A stretch of DNA of 64,000 bases from an uncultured Coriobacteriaceae bacterium (GCA_944320725.1 CALUIM010000012.1:209496-273495); one strand, 5' to 3'; counted from the stretch's first letter, positions 25,164 through 34,040 are shown. Made by a program: numbers and translations. Notes: generated by a model not told the origin, from the letters alone.

Positions 25164-26048
25164 TCAGATGTCGCGCTTGCGGCAGATGGTCAGTACAAGA
25201 AGCGTTGCCAGCACAATCCAGATGACGCCCGTAAGGATTGTCTGCGGGCCGGGCGCGATCATGAAGGCGTGCTCAACCGCTCCCCACACCCCAAGGTCGC
25301 TATGTAAAAAGAGTTGACCGCCCTGACCCAAGTTGGAAAGTGCTGTGGAGGGCATCCAAGCCGCGAGCGTCTCGAGCACGGGACGGATAGGCTGTAGCAC
25401 GCGCAGCGCCCCGCCCGTCGAAAACGCAAGACCCATGAGTGTTTGGGGGACGAGCGAAGCATTGAAGCAAAACGCGGCGATATAGCTCACGGGGCTTACG
25501 CGCGTGGCATAGACCATAATCAGCGATAGAGCTGCCAGCGCCCACGTGTTAAGCCAGAACCCTGCAAACCAACCGATGATCTCCACAGGACCATCCACGG
25601 CGGCGAACGAGATGTCCCCAGCCATGAGAATCGGCATGCACAGCGCCACGACCACGGTGGCGAACGCGATCACCAGCGCGGAGAGCACACCGACGAACAC
25701 AACGTGGCTCGCGAAGTAGGAAAGGCGACCCGCGCGTGCCGAGAGCACCGATTTCACGTATCCGTTCTTGAACTCTGCTAATGCGTGCTCAACAGCCATG
25801 AAGCTCACGCACAGCGGCACCAGGCCGCTCATCATGTCGGAGAAATACACGGTGAGCGATGCCTTCGAGGCGACGTCTCCAATCGTACCTCCCGCCATGT
25901 CGTAGTACATCGGACTGTTCGCAAACGCCACCAAGCCCGCCACGATACCGTACGCCGCGATGATCGCGATGCCGTACTGCCAGAAGCTGCCGCGAAGCCC
26001 CCGCGGCCGGGTGATGCGATACAAATCTGCACGAATAAGATTCAGCAT
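25164..26048 (-). CDS. ABC-2 type permease
   Basis: A 294-residue protein with about six membrane spans. ATG 26048 lies 4 nt after the stop of the microprotein, and its ribosome site is inside that frame. The N-terminus (MLNLIRADLYRITRPRG) is typical of lantibiotic-immunity or bacitracin-type ABC-2 permeases that work with an adjacent ATPase. Substrate unknown; peptide export or self-protection is the likely role given the kinase and regulator. Confidence 0.8.
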   Translation of the reverse strand: MLNLIRADLYRITRPRGLRGSFWQYGIAIIAAYGIVAGLVAFANSPMYYDMAGGTIGDVASKASLTVYFSDMMSGLVPLCVSFMAVEHALAEFKNGYVKSVLSARAGRLSYFASHVVFVGVLSALVIAFATVVVALCMPILMAGDISFAAVDGPVEIIGWFAGFWLNTWALAALSLIMVYATRVSPVSYIAAFCFNASLVPQTLMGLAFSTGGALRVLQPIRPVLETLAAWMPSTALSNLGQGGQLFLHSDLGVWGAVEHAFMIAPGPQTILTGVIWIVLATLLVLTICRKRDI

Positions 26049-26052
26049 GGAA

Positions 26053-26127
26053 CTACCTGCCTTTCTTGCGGGAGGAGAACAGAAGCTCAATGACAGCCGT
26101 TGCGGCGTCCATAACGAGATCGAACAT
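26053..26127 (-). CDS. 24-residue amphipathic microprotein between ABC subunits
   Basis: ATG 26127 starts 1 nt after the ATPase stop, with AGGAGGTG 8 nt upstream, the best ribosome site in this unit. The product (MFDLVMDAATAVIELL, then FSSRKKGR) has an acidic start, a hydrophobic amphipathic helix and a basic end. It could be a small subunit of the transporter, a membrane-bound signal, or simply a coupling cistron for the permease. It is too short for most gene finders. Confidence 0.5.
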   Translation of the reverse strand: MFDLVMDAATAVIELLFSSRKKGR

Positions 26128-26128
26128 G

Positions 26129-27163
26129 CTAGTGTCCACCTCCTGCCGGACGGGCATCCGTGTCCATGAGCTCGACAAAGTAGTCCTCGATGTCACGCTC
26201 GAGTGTGGTGAGCTCGAGTACGATCTGGGCGGCATCGTGCAGCACGTGCGAGACCTCCTCGACCGACGGCGCGCCCGATGCAGCGGCATCCGATGCTGAA
26301 CCGCCAAACGAAGCGGCCGCGTGCCGCGGGCTGCCGCCGATAACGATTGCCTGATCGGGCTCGACGCGGAACGTCGCCCACGGCAGGCGCTCTTCCAGCA
26401 GGGCCAGCGCACGAGCGGGGTCGGCGGTCTTCACGCGCACCGAGCTGCCGCATGTGGCATGGAGCTCCTCATCCGAGAACTCGCGCACCATCCTTCCTGC
26501 CGCGATAACGCCAAAGCGCGTGCACACGCGCATGAGCTGGTCGAGCACATGACTCGAGATGACAATGGTTACGCCGCGCTCTTGGTTGAGCGCAACGAGC
26601 GCGCGGCGCAGGTCGCGCGTAGTCTCGGGGTCCATGCCGTTGAACGGCTCATCGAGCAGCAGCAAATCGGGCGACCCCACCAGGGCAAGCGCCAACCCCA
26701 GGCGCTGCTTCATGCCCTGTGAGAACTTCTTGACCTTGCGCGCGCCGGCGTGCTCAAGCCCCACCAGATGCAGAAGCTCTGCCACCTGCTCTTTGGGACG
26801 AATGACACCCATCGCAAGCGCTTTCATCATGAGATTCTCGGTTGCCGAGAAGTTCATAAGCACGCCTGGCTCCTCGATAAGGGCACCGATACGCGAGGGC
26901 GCACTCGAAAAGCTCCCCGCACGTCCCGCCGCCTCGAGCTGCGCCGCATGTGCCGCCCCATATGAACCCGTACCGAACAGCTCGAGCGTGCCCGAGGTTG
27001 GGGCGACGAGCCCCGCAACCATCTTCATGGTGGTTGATTTTCCGGCTCCGTTCTTGCCAACGAACCCGTAGATGTCGCCTGCGCCCACCCGCATATCGAG
27101 CGCATCGACCGCGTTGACGCCGCCGTAGCGCTTGGTAAGCGTACGGCATTCGATCACGTTCAT
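26129..27163 (-). CDS. ABC transporter ATP-binding protein
   Basis: A 344-residue ATPase. Walker A GKNGAGKST (about 36-44), signature FSQGMKQRLGLA, Walker B LLLLDEPFNGMD and the switch His in VISSHVLDQL are all intact. About 100 residues follow the core as a C-terminal extension, as in LanF/BcrA-like drug and peptide exporters. ATG 27163 is preferred over 27178 because the protein then begins MNVIECRTLTKRYGG. It pairs with the permease at 25164-26048. Three phased repeats 78 nt upstream suggest control by the neighbouring regulator. Confidence 0.9.
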   Translation of the reverse strand: MNVIECRTLTKRYGGVNAVDALDMRVGAGDIYGFVGKNGAGKSTTMKMVAGLVAPTSGTLELFGTGSYGAAHAAQLEAAGRAGSFSSAPSRIGALIEEPGVLMNFSATENLMMKALAMGVIRPKEQVAELLHLVGLEHAGARKVKKFSQGMKQRLGLALALVGSPDLLLLDEPFNGMDPETTRDLRRALVALNQERGVTIVISSHVLDQLMRVCTRFGVIAAGRMVREFSDEELHATCGSSVRVKTADPARALALLEERLPWATFRVEPDQAIVIGGSPRHAAASFGGSASDAAASGAPSVEEVSHVLHDAAQIVLELTTLERDIEDYFVELMDTDARPAGGGH

Positions 27164-27240
27164 AGTGGCTCCTATCATCGTGTAGCGACGCGTCTATCGC
27201 CCCGCCTGACGATATCGAGTATGCAAGGCAGACGTTCAGA

Positions 27241-27271
27241 AAGGCTGAACCAAGGCTAAAGAAAGTCTAAA
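27241..27271 (-). promoter_or_regulatory. Three 11-bp-phased repeats, probable response-regulator site
   Basis: Read on the minus strand, TTTAGACTT, TTTAGCCTT and TTCAGCCTT start exactly 11 bp apart. OmpR-family regulators bind direct repeats with this phase. They lie between the regulator gene and the ABC ATPase, just upstream of a possible CATACT -10 near 27219. Confidence 0.5.
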
Positions 27272-27285
27272 GGCACGCTGCGACA

Positions 27286-28041
27286 TCACGCCTCGACGAG
27301 CTTGAAGCCCATACCCCACACGGTCTTGAGGTAGCCATCGGTGCCAGAGGCCTTAAGCTTCCCCCGGATATTCGAGATGTGCACGTTCAGCGTGTTGTCG
27401 TCTGCGGCATACGGCTCACCCCACGCTGCTTCAAAAAGCTCCGCCTTGGTGAACACGTGTCGGGGATGTCCCATCATGATCTCAAGGATATTGAACTCGA
27501 TGCGCGTGAGCTCCACCGGTTCGCCAGCAACACGCAAGGTGCGAGCATCGCGGTTGAGCAGCCAATCACGGAAGCGCAGCTCACAAGCAGCAGAAGCGGC
27601 ACCTTCACCGCCATTTCGACGCACAACACGCTCATCGTCTTTTCGCTCAGCACGAAGCCGGTGCCGCAGCTGCACCTCGATGCGTGCAACAAGCTCATCC
27701 AAGTCAAAGGGCTTCGTGAGGTAGTCGTCCGCGCCGAGTTTGAGCAAGTCGATGCGATCGGCGGCAGCCGTGCGCGCGGAGATGATGATGACCGGCACCG
27801 CCGCGTCGCGGGCGCGAATGAGACCCACCAGCTCCTCACCGGCAAGACCCGGCAACATGAGGTCGGAGATCACGACGTCGAACGGAAAGTCTCCCGCATC
27901 GCCTTCGGAGCCAACGAGCAACCGCGCCTCGCTGCCAGAAAACGCCTGCGTGCAGCTGTACCCACGCCGGGCGAGATGGGTGGCGACAATCTGGTTGATA
28001 TCGGCATCGTCCTCGACGATGAGCACACGCTCGCCTGCCAT
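27286..28041 (-). CDS. OmpR-family response regulator
   Basis: A 251-residue protein from ATG 28041. The receiver domain (1-120) has the acidic pair ED(D) at 10-12, phospho-acceptor Asp 60 (VVISDLMLPG) and LTKPF Lys. The C-terminal winged helix (about 150-250) ends NTLNVHISNIRGKLK, then WGMGFKLVEA. First gene of the ABC/kinase unit and probable partner of the kinase at 24180-25082. A Glu/Arg-rich linker of about 30 residues is longer than usual. Confidence 0.9.
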   Translation of the reverse strand: MAGERVLIVEDDADINQIVATHLARRGYSCTQAFSGSEARLLVGSEGDAGDFPFDVVISDLMLPGLAGEELVGLIRARDAAVPVIIISARTAAADRIDLLKLGADDYLTKPFDLDELVARIEVQLRHRLRAERKDDERVVRRNGGEGAASAACELRFRDWLLNRDARTLRVAGEPVELTRIEFNILEIMMGHPRHVFTKAELFEAAWGEPYAADDNTLNVHISNIRGKLKASGTDGYLKTVWGMGFKLVEA

Positions 28042-28171
28042 GGCTCCCCTTTCACGCAGACCCACATTGCGCCCGAGTATACCGCAGGCAAAGGCAATCT
28101 TAGCCACGCACACAGGTCGTCCCATACTCGTCCGTAGGAACGCAGGTCGCACCAACAACCGACGACCAGCC

Positions 28172-28933
28172 TCAATCCAAAAGATCACGCAGCAATCGCT
28201 CGCGACCGTTGATGAAGAGCTCGGTGACCTGGTAGCTCTCCGTCTCCTCGTACGGAATCTCATGCAGGAGCTCACCGTCGAACGATACGATCTGTGCTCC
28301 AGGAAGCCCCAGCAGTATCGGGGAATGCGTCGCCACGATGAGTTGGCTGCCGTGCTCGGCAAGCTGGTTCATCTCGTACAACAAGGTGAGCTGGCGCGAC
28401 GGCGAGAGCGCCGCCTCCGGCTCGTCGAGAAAGTAGAGGCCGTTTTCCTTCGAGCTGTCTTGGATGAAGCCCAAGAAGGCCTCGCCATGCGACATCTCGT
28501 GAAGGAGCTGCCTGTGGCCGGTCGCGGGATTATGGTATGACACGCCGGGTCCACCGGGATACATCGTGCACCGATCCGCCTCGGTCGCCACGTTGTAAAA
28601 GCTCTCCGCGCGAAGAAAAAACGTGCTCCATGGGCGCAGTACATCGCGCCGCATCTCAATGCCCTCGTGCAAGGCAGAATGGGAGTCGAACGTCTTGAAC
28701 GTATAGCTGCTCGTTCCACCCTCTGGATTGAGGCCGTAGGCAACCGCCATACCCTCCAGCAAGGTCGACTTCCCCGATCCGTTCTCCCCTACGAAAAACG
28801 TCACGTTCGATGTGAGCTGCAACGGCTCCATGCCCAACCCCACCAACGCGGGGATGCCGCGCAGATAGGCGTCACCACGAACGAGTTCCCACCGTATCGC
28901 GACCGACTTGATGAAATGTCCTTCGCCCGGCAT
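28172..28933 (-). CDS. AAA-type ATPase (ABC/SMC-like, predicted ATP-binding)
   Basis: A 253-residue single-domain ATPase of the AAA_21/AAA_23 type. Walker A GENGSGKST, Walker B GLYFLDEPEAALS and the switch VATHSPILL are intact; the signature region is HEMSHGEAFL. Such proteins are cytoplasmic and usually of unknown role. The start is uncertain: ATG 28933 (weak ribosome site) or GTG 28951. Opposite-strand neighbours do not suggest a partner. Confidence 0.75.
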   Translation of the reverse strand: MPGEGHFIKSVAIRWELVRGDAYLRGIPALVGLGMEPLQLTSNVTFFVGENGSGKSTLLEGMAVAYGLNPEGGTSSYTFKTFDSHSALHEGIEMRRDVLRPWSTFFLRAESFYNVATEADRCTMYPGGPGVSYHNPATGHRQLLHEMSHGEAFLGFIQDSSKENGLYFLDEPEAALSPSRQLTLLYEMNQLAEHGSQLIVATHSPILLGLPGAQIVSFDGELLHEIPYEETESYQVTELFINGRERLLRDLLD

Positions 28934-28987
28934 ATGCCGCCCCCATAGCACCGCAGGTCTCTAACGAGATGATAGGCCTTCGAGAAT

Positions 28988-30283
28988 CTACTCGGCGCGT
29001 TCACTCTCGATGCACCGAATGCTCGGAATCGCCCACGTGATGACAGCGAGCATCATCATAGCTGCGCCCGCGCCGACAAACCATGCCGGCGCGCCAACGG
29101 CATCTGCGAAAAGCGACGAGAACGCCAGCCCCAGCGGCATCGCCCAGGACACAATGGCGCCGTAGAGGCCGAAGACGCGGCCCAGGAACTCCGGCGGGAT
29201 CATCTCCTGCATAAGCGCCGTCTGCGGACCGGAGTAAAATGGCGAGCTGAACCCCATGAGAAAGCTCGTCACGAAGAAGAGTTGCATGCCGCCCGCGCTC
29301 GGGCCCGCACAACCTGCGACCAGCGTCGCAAAACCGTAGAGCGCTGTGGCAAAGCAGACGGTATACGCGCGGTTCTTGAACCCGCCCCAGCCGGCGAGAA
29401 GCGTCGAACCCGCGATCATGCCTACAGAGAACACGATCTCCGCCGTTGCCGCATCGCCTGTGGTGCCGCCGAAGTGATCGAGCGTCATAAGCGGGAAGAG
29501 CGCCGAGATAGGTGAGAAGACGAGTGTGAAGACAAAACCGCACCACAAGAGCGCGAAGAGGCCGCGATAACCGCGTAGGACGCGATAGCCGTCCGCGGTC
29601 TCGGCCGCGAGGGCGCGAACCTGGGCGACAAAGCCAAGGCCCCTCTCACCCGCCGATGCATCCTGGGCCGAGCCGCCCACGTCGAGCCTTGCCGCTAGCA
29701 CCGCAGCTGTGGCGAAAAGCGCTCCCGCGACGTCGAGCGCGATCATGACCGTGAGCCCCCAGAGCGGGTAGATCACCGCCGCGATCGCCGTGCCGAGAAT
29801 GTAGCCGCCGGACTGGACGGCCTGTGTCACGCCCGCAAGGCGCGTGAGATGCTCGGGCGGTGCCACAAGCGGTGTGAGCGCCTGAAAGGCAGGCGTATGA
29901 AAAGCACTTCCAATTGCACGTACGAAGAGCGCCGCCATGACCACCCCCACCGGGAGCGCGCCTGCAAGTGAGACCATCGCAACAACAGCACTCACCGCGG
30001 CAATAAAGAGATCGGCGCCGATGAGCGTACGCTTGAGCGGCAAGCGGTCGACAATGGTCCCCGCGAAGGTGCCGATGAGCGCGAGCGGCAGGAAACCCGC
30101 GAGCGACGCCAGCGAAAGCATGCTCGCCGAGTTGGTGGTAAGCGTAATGTGCCACACGAAGCCCATCTGAAGGATGGAGCTCGTGAGCACCGACACGAGC
30201 TCACCGCCCCATACGAAGGCGAGCTTGGTGACCCAAGACGTCGAGCCTTCGGTCGGACGGTTCCGGTCATATGATTCAGCCAT
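28988..30283 (-). CDS. MFS efflux transporter (DHA3 / MefA-like)
   Basis: A 431-residue protein with 12 predicted membrane spans. The layout matches the DHA3 group of macrolide and tetracycline exporters: short polar N-terminus, GTFAGTIVDRLPLKRTLIGADL in loop 2-3, and a Ser/Gly-rich final loop FSSPFYSGPQTALMQE, then IPPEFLGRVFGLY. It would expel a hydrophobic drug with proton exchange. Followed downstream by the AAA ATPase gene. Confidence 0.85.
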   Translation of the reverse strand: MAESYDRNRPTEGSTSWVTKLAFVWGGELVSVLTSSILQMGFVWHITLTTNSASMLSLASLAGFLPLALIGTFAGTIVDRLPLKRTLIGADLFIAAVSAVVAMVSLAGALPVGVVMAALFVRAIGSAFHTPAFQALTPLVAPPEHLTRLAGVTQAVQSGGYILGTAIAAVIYPLWGLTVMIALDVAGALFATAAVLAARLDVGGSAQDASAGERGLGFVAQVRALAAETADGYRVLRGYRGLFALLWCGFVFTLVFSPISALFPLMTLDHFGGTTGDAATAEIVFSVGMIAGSTLLAGWGGFKNRAYTVCFATALYGFATLVAGCAGPSAGGMQLFFVTSFLMGFSSPFYSGPQTALMQEMIPPEFLGRVFGLYGAIVSWAMPLGLAFSSLFADAVGAPAWFVGAGAAMMMLAVITWAIPSIRCIESERAE

Positions 30284-30346
30284 GCCTTATCCTTTGCGTC
30301 GCTTCGATCCGGTTGCAAGGCGCAGACTGAATTATACCCTCCTCCA

Positions 30347-30679
30347 TCAGGCCGACTCGATGCCCTCCACGAGCGCGATTCGCAGGGCCTTGAGCTGGAT
30401 CCCGCCCTTCTTATCAGGACACTCCATAAGCACCCACTCGTCGTCTACGTCCCGTACCGTGCCGGCAAGGCGCATGCCGCCCGCCGTGACGCCCGCCTCG
30501 GCAAGGACGAGCTCGCATGCAGAACCGATCCGCTCCCGCAGCATCCGTCCAAGCTCGGCCTCGCGCGGGCGTGCGTCATCCGCGAGCTTCCGCAGGTCCC
30601 TCTTCGTCGGCATGGTCGCCATGATGTAGACAACCATGGCAAACGTCGCGCCCACCATCGCAAGGATCGTGTACTCCAT
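30347..30679 (-). CDS. Small membrane-anchored protein, unknown
   Basis: A 110-residue protein: one membrane helix at the N-terminus (MEYTILAMVGATFAMVVYI), a helical Arg/Glu-rich linker and a small beta-rich domain (AGTVRDVDDEWVLMECPDKKG). Its ATG overlaps the stop of the Xre regulator upstream (TGATG), so the two are coupled. The C-terminal pattern echoes the C-terminal domain of that regulator. Confidence 0.65.
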   Translation of the reverse strand: MEYTILAMVGATFAMVVYIMATMPTKRDLRKLADDARPREAELGRMLRERIGSACELVLAEAGVTAGGMRLAGTVRDVDDEWVLMECPDKKGGIQLKALRIALVEGIESA

Positions 30680-31155
30680 CAGCGAGCGCCCCCTTCGATC
30701 GTGAAGCCAGCGACATCAGCCATGTCGACGAGCTTGAGGACACGGTGTGGCGGCTCCTTCTCGCCAAACACCGGCGTGGGAAAGACGGCCTTGGGCGCGT
30801 CGCACTCTAGGCGAATCCAACCGGCGCCCACACCGCGAATGAGCGCGTGCGTAAGGGCGCCCTCGCCATCGGAGAGCTCAATTGTTGCAACCTTACCCAC
30901 GAGCCCTTCGATAACATGTAGGTCACGGACACGATCATGTTTGCCTGAGCTCACCAGATCGACCTCGTCGCTCGCGAGATCGTCGAGCGTGACCCCGTAA
31001 AGCCGTGCAAGTTCAGCGGCTTTGTCGAGCGCGGGCGAGCCCTGACCAAGCTCCCAGTTACTAATCGTCTGCCTGGTTACATCTATGGCGGCTGCAACTT
31101 CCTGCTGGCTCATGCCCGAACGTTTGCGCAGCGCGAGCAACTTGTCGGATATCAT
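30679..31155 (-). CDS. Xre-family regulator with C-terminal beta domain
   Basis: A 158-residue protein; ATG 31155 follows GAGGAGGGG. Residues 4-58 are a Cro/CI helix-turn-helix (SGMSQQEVAAAIDVTRQTIS). Residues 75-155 are beta-rich (VIEGLVGKVATIELSDGEGA). It is co-translated with the small membrane protein downstream, forming a regulator/membrane pair of unknown signal. Confidence 0.75.
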   Translation of the reverse strand: MISDKLLALRKRSGMSQQEVAAAIDVTRQTISNWELGQGSPALDKAAELARLYGVTLDDLASDEVDLVSSGKHDRVRDLHVIEGLVGKVATIELSDGEGALTHALIRGVGAGWIRLECDAPKAVFPTPVFGEKEPPHRVLKLVDMADVAGFTIEGGAR

Positions 31156-31286
31156 CGTCAGCCCCTCCTCGAATAGGGGGCAAGACCCTCCTGCCAAGGG
31201 CCCCGCCACCTCTATTCTCTCTAGGAACGCTCCGACAAGCTAGCAAAATCGGCAGACATCTTGTCCAATGCGCTTACGTGCCACCA

Positions 31287-32267
31287 TCAGATAAGGAAGT
31301 TCATGACGAGCGAGACCATCGACTCTTTCTCCTCGGGTCGTGACTCGGCAACCATAAGCGCCATTGCCACGAGCATACTGTCCGAAACCCGCTTCTCGAT
31401 ACCGCGGAACAATGCCCCATTTCGATCGAGGAAGTATAGGAAGAGGCTGCACGCGATGCGCTTGTTTCCGTCGACAAAGGAATGATTCTTGATAACGAAG
31501 TACAGCAGGTTGGCAGCTTTCTCCTCTAGCGAGGGATACAGCTCCTCGCCGCCGAACGATTGGTAGATGGCGGCGATGCTGCTGCGGAAGGAGTCGTCCT
31601 TCTCGCGCCCGAAGATGTCGCTCGCAAAGCGTGGGCGCATCTGAGCGATAAGCGCCATGCATTCGTCGTAGTCGAGTACGTAGGTCGAGCGCTCTCCCTT
31701 TGGGCGTGGCACAGCCTCGCGGTCGTAGGCATCGAGGAGCTCGTATGCCTCCGTGTAGCTCTCTACGATATCCAGTATTTCGCGAGAAGCGAGCTCACCG
31801 GGAATCCGCTCGATAATGCGAACAACCTCGCTCAGCTGACGAAGGCGCCCTTCGTTCTCGGCATGACCCTTCAAGATATAGCGCCTGAGTACATCGGTCG
31901 CCCACCGACGGAACTCCACGCCACGCTGGGACTTCACGCGGTAGCCCACCGAGATAATGACATCAAGGCTATAAAACGCGACCGGCCTAGCGGACGAAGC
32001 AATTTGCATAAAATGCAAATTACCCTCTTTGACCAGCTCATTTTCAGCAAACACGTTATTGATGTGACGAGAAATAACCGCAATGCTACGCTCAAACAAC
32101 TCTGCCATCTGGGCCTGTGTGAGCCAAACGGTCTCCTCCTCCACGTTGACAGAGAGTTCGACCTGCCCGTCTTTCGATTCAAACAACACGATTCGCTGAT
32201 CATCCGAAGAGCGGTCGCTGACGATATCGTTCATATGATATTGATTGTTGACAGCTTTCATAGCCAT
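31287..32267 (-). CDS. RhuM-Fic/Doc fusion protein
   Basis: A 326-residue protein. The N-terminal half is a RhuM (virulence_RhuM) domain: WLTQAQMAELFERSIAVISR, then YSLDVIISVGYRVKSQRGVE and FRRWATDVLRRYI. The C-terminal half carries a Fic/Doc fold with HSFVDGNKRIA at 262-272. The Lys in GNKR instead of GNGR is the Doc form, which phosphorylates EF-Tu rather than AMPylating. No Phd-type antitoxin lies next to it, so the RhuM domain may hold it in check. ATG 32267 follows GGGGGA. Upstream DNA holds a LexA-like box. Confidence 0.85.
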   Translation of the reverse strand: MAMKAVNNQYHMNDIVSDRSSDDQRIVLFESKDGQVELSVNVEEETVWLTQAQMAELFERSIAVISRHINNVFAENELVKEGNLHFMQIASSARPVAFYSLDVIISVGYRVKSQRGVEFRRWATDVLRRYILKGHAENEGRLRQLSEVVRIIERIPGELASREILDIVESYTEAYELLDAYDREAVPRPKGERSTYVLDYDECMALIAQMRPRFASDIFGREKDDSFRSSIAAIYQSFGGEELYPSLEEKAANLLYFVIKNHSFVDGNKRIACSLFLYFLDRNGALFRGIEKRVSDSMLVAMALMVAESRPEEKESMVSLVMNFLI

Positions 32268-32488
32268 AACGCATCCCCCGCTTCACAGATCGGCCTTCTA
32301 ATAAAACGACTTGTGAACCCCAGCATTAACGGGCGCCGGGAAGCGGGAGCGCTACTCCGCCCGAGGTCGAACCAGTGCAGCCAGCCTCTTGGTGCCTTAT
32401 CTGGCATATCCGCCGACACGTACCATTGGGGGCCTCCGTGCCGGCTCTTGCTCGTCCCCGTACCTTGAGAGAATAATAACATAGATAA

Positions 32489-32500
32489 GAACACTTGTTC
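32489..32500. promoter_or_regulatory. LexA-like SOS box
   Basis: GAACACTTGTTC fits GAAC-N4-GTTC, the Gram-positive/actinobacterial SOS box core, with the outer C of the 14-mer replaced by A. It lies in a 394-nt AT-rich intergenic region that otherwise holds no gene, about 220 nt upstream of the RhuM-Fic gene and 160 nt upstream of the divergent lipoprotein. Which gene it serves is not certain. Confidence 0.45.
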
Positions 32501-32661
32501 GTTTCTATTTGACCTAATTTGATTAAGCACGCACAGTTGCCACGAAGTGTATCGAGCTCTGTCAAAGCGGTCCGAACCGATACGTTAATTTCAAGTCCAA
32601 AGAATCATGCGGAACTATTTCAGTAGTAGCATTTACGGAGTCCGCATCGGAAGGAGCGCAT

Positions 32662-33162
32662 ATGAGAGCTGGAACCGTCCTCGCCGCCCTGCTCGCCGCG
32701 ACCATCGCACTGCCCCTGACGGGTTGCTTCGAACTGCCTGGCCTCGACGACATCGCCGACCAGGCGGAGGATGTCGCCTCACAGGCGCAGGAGCTCGCCG
32801 ACACGCTCTCGGACGTCGATTGGGGCAAGGTCTGTCGCCTCGTCGTGAGGGATGCCCAGACCGGCGAGGTCGTTCGCGAGGTGACCGACCAGACGGAAAT
32901 CCAGAACGCCTTCGAGCCGTTCTCAGAGGAGAACGGCATCGCCACGGAACCGGATGCTGACGCCGAGTACATCTTCGAGCTGTGGGAGCCGGAGACGCAA
33001 AAGCTTGGACAGAGTGCCGATGACCTCAAGGAGTACAAGGGCCTCGAGGTCACCACCTACGAGGGGTCGCCCGTCGTGGGGATCGAAGTGAGCCCCATCG
33101 GCCTCAGGCTCTACCTCACGTCGCAGTCCGCCGCCGACGCGCTGCGCACGCTTGCGGTATAG
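32662..33162 (+). CDS. Lipoprotein, unknown
   Basis: A 166-residue protein; ATG 32662 follows GGAAGGAG. It has a type II signal peptide: Arg, hydrophobic stretch, lipobox LTGC with Cys 22. After a helical Gln/Glu/Asp-rich linker comes a compact domain of about 110 residues. It would be lipid-anchored on the outer face of the membrane. No family recognised. Confidence 0.75.
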   Translation: MRAGTVLAALLAATIALPLTGCFELPGLDDIADQAEDVASQAQELADTLSDVDWGKVCRLVVRDAQTGEVVREVTDQTEIQNAFEPFSEENGIATEPDADAEYIFELWEPETQKLGQSADDLKEYKGLEVTTYEGSPVVGIEVSPIGLRLYLTSQSAADALRTLAV

Positions 33163-33212
33163 CACAAGGCGAATAACGACGCGGGACGGAAGGCCTTACA
33201 CCTGAAGCATAA

Positions 33213-34040
33213 TCACGCACACGCGTGGATCGCATCGCGCAGGAACTGCGCGGCGCCCGGCGCAACCTTCTCGTAGTAGGCGCGGAACCGCTCGTCCGAG
33301 ACGTAGCCGTCGGCCAGGCCCTTGTGGGCCTCCGGCGTATAGAGCCCGTCCGGCCAGTACATGCGCAGCCAGTGGCCGTGCATCACCACGAGCCTGCGCG
33401 CCTCGGGACCTGCCGGGTCTCCCGTCTCCATCGCGCGGCGCAGCTGCTCGTTGATGGCAAGCGCCAGCTCCTCGGCCTGCAGGTGCGCCGCCTCGCCCAT
33501 CGCCACGTACTTCTCGTTGGCGGCGTCCACCACCTCGTCGCCGTAGGCGGCCCGGACCTCCTGTCCGTAGGCCTCCTCGTTCTCAGCGACCTCGCGCCAG
33601 CGCTTAAGGTGCGGCAGCAGCGTGGCCATGAGGGAGACCGCCTCGTCGAGGGAGACGCCGAGCGCCTTGGCCTCCATGGGGGCGGTGGCCTCGATGAACT
33701 CGTCCATCGTCATGCCTTTGGCGGTGAAGTCGCCGTGGTCGTAGCAGTACTTGCAGAAGTCCGCGCTCTTGGAGCCATCCGCCTCGGTGCCGCGCGTCTC
33801 CTCGTCGGGGATGGGCATGCTGCAGCACTGGCAGTAGTAGCTCATGGGCATGTCGAAGAAGCGCTCGAGCGGCACGCCGAAGGTGACGCAGATGAGCTTC
33901 ACCATGTCGATCCCGGGCGTAGTTTCTCCGGTCTCCCACCTACTAACACATTGCCTTGTCACGTAAAGCCTGCGCGCCATCTCTTCCTGTGTGATGCCCG
34001 CCTCTTTACGTATAGCGGCAATGGTGTCCTTCATGGGCAT
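33213..34040 (-). CDS. HTH-zinc ribbon-TipAS fusion regulator
   Basis: A 275-residue protein; ATG 34040 lies 6 nt after GGAGG. Residues 3-60 are an Xre helix-turn-helix. Residues 66-110 are a zinc-ribbon-like block (C70, C72, C73, C96, C99). Residues 150-275 resemble the TipAS antibiotic-recognition domain (HGHWLRMYWPDGLYTPEAHK, then GLADGYVSDERFRAYYE). TipAS normally follows a MerR-type helix-turn-helix and binds thiopeptides, switching on export genes. Here an Xre domain and a ribbon take its place. Possible targets nearby are not clear. Confidence 0.8.
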   Translation of the reverse strand: MPMKDTIAAIRKEAGITQEEMARRLYVTRQCVSRWETGETTPGIDMVKLICVTFGVPLERFFDMPMSYYCQCCSMPIPDEETRGTEADGSKSADFCKYCYDHGDFTAKGMTMDEFIEATAPMEAKALGVSLDEAVSLMATLLPHLKRWREVAENEEAYGQEVRAAYGDEVVDAANEKYVAMGEAAHLQAEELALAINEQLRRAMETGDPAGPEARRLVVMHGHWLRMYWPDGLYTPEAHKGLADGYVSDERFRAYYEKVAPGAAQFLRDAIHACA

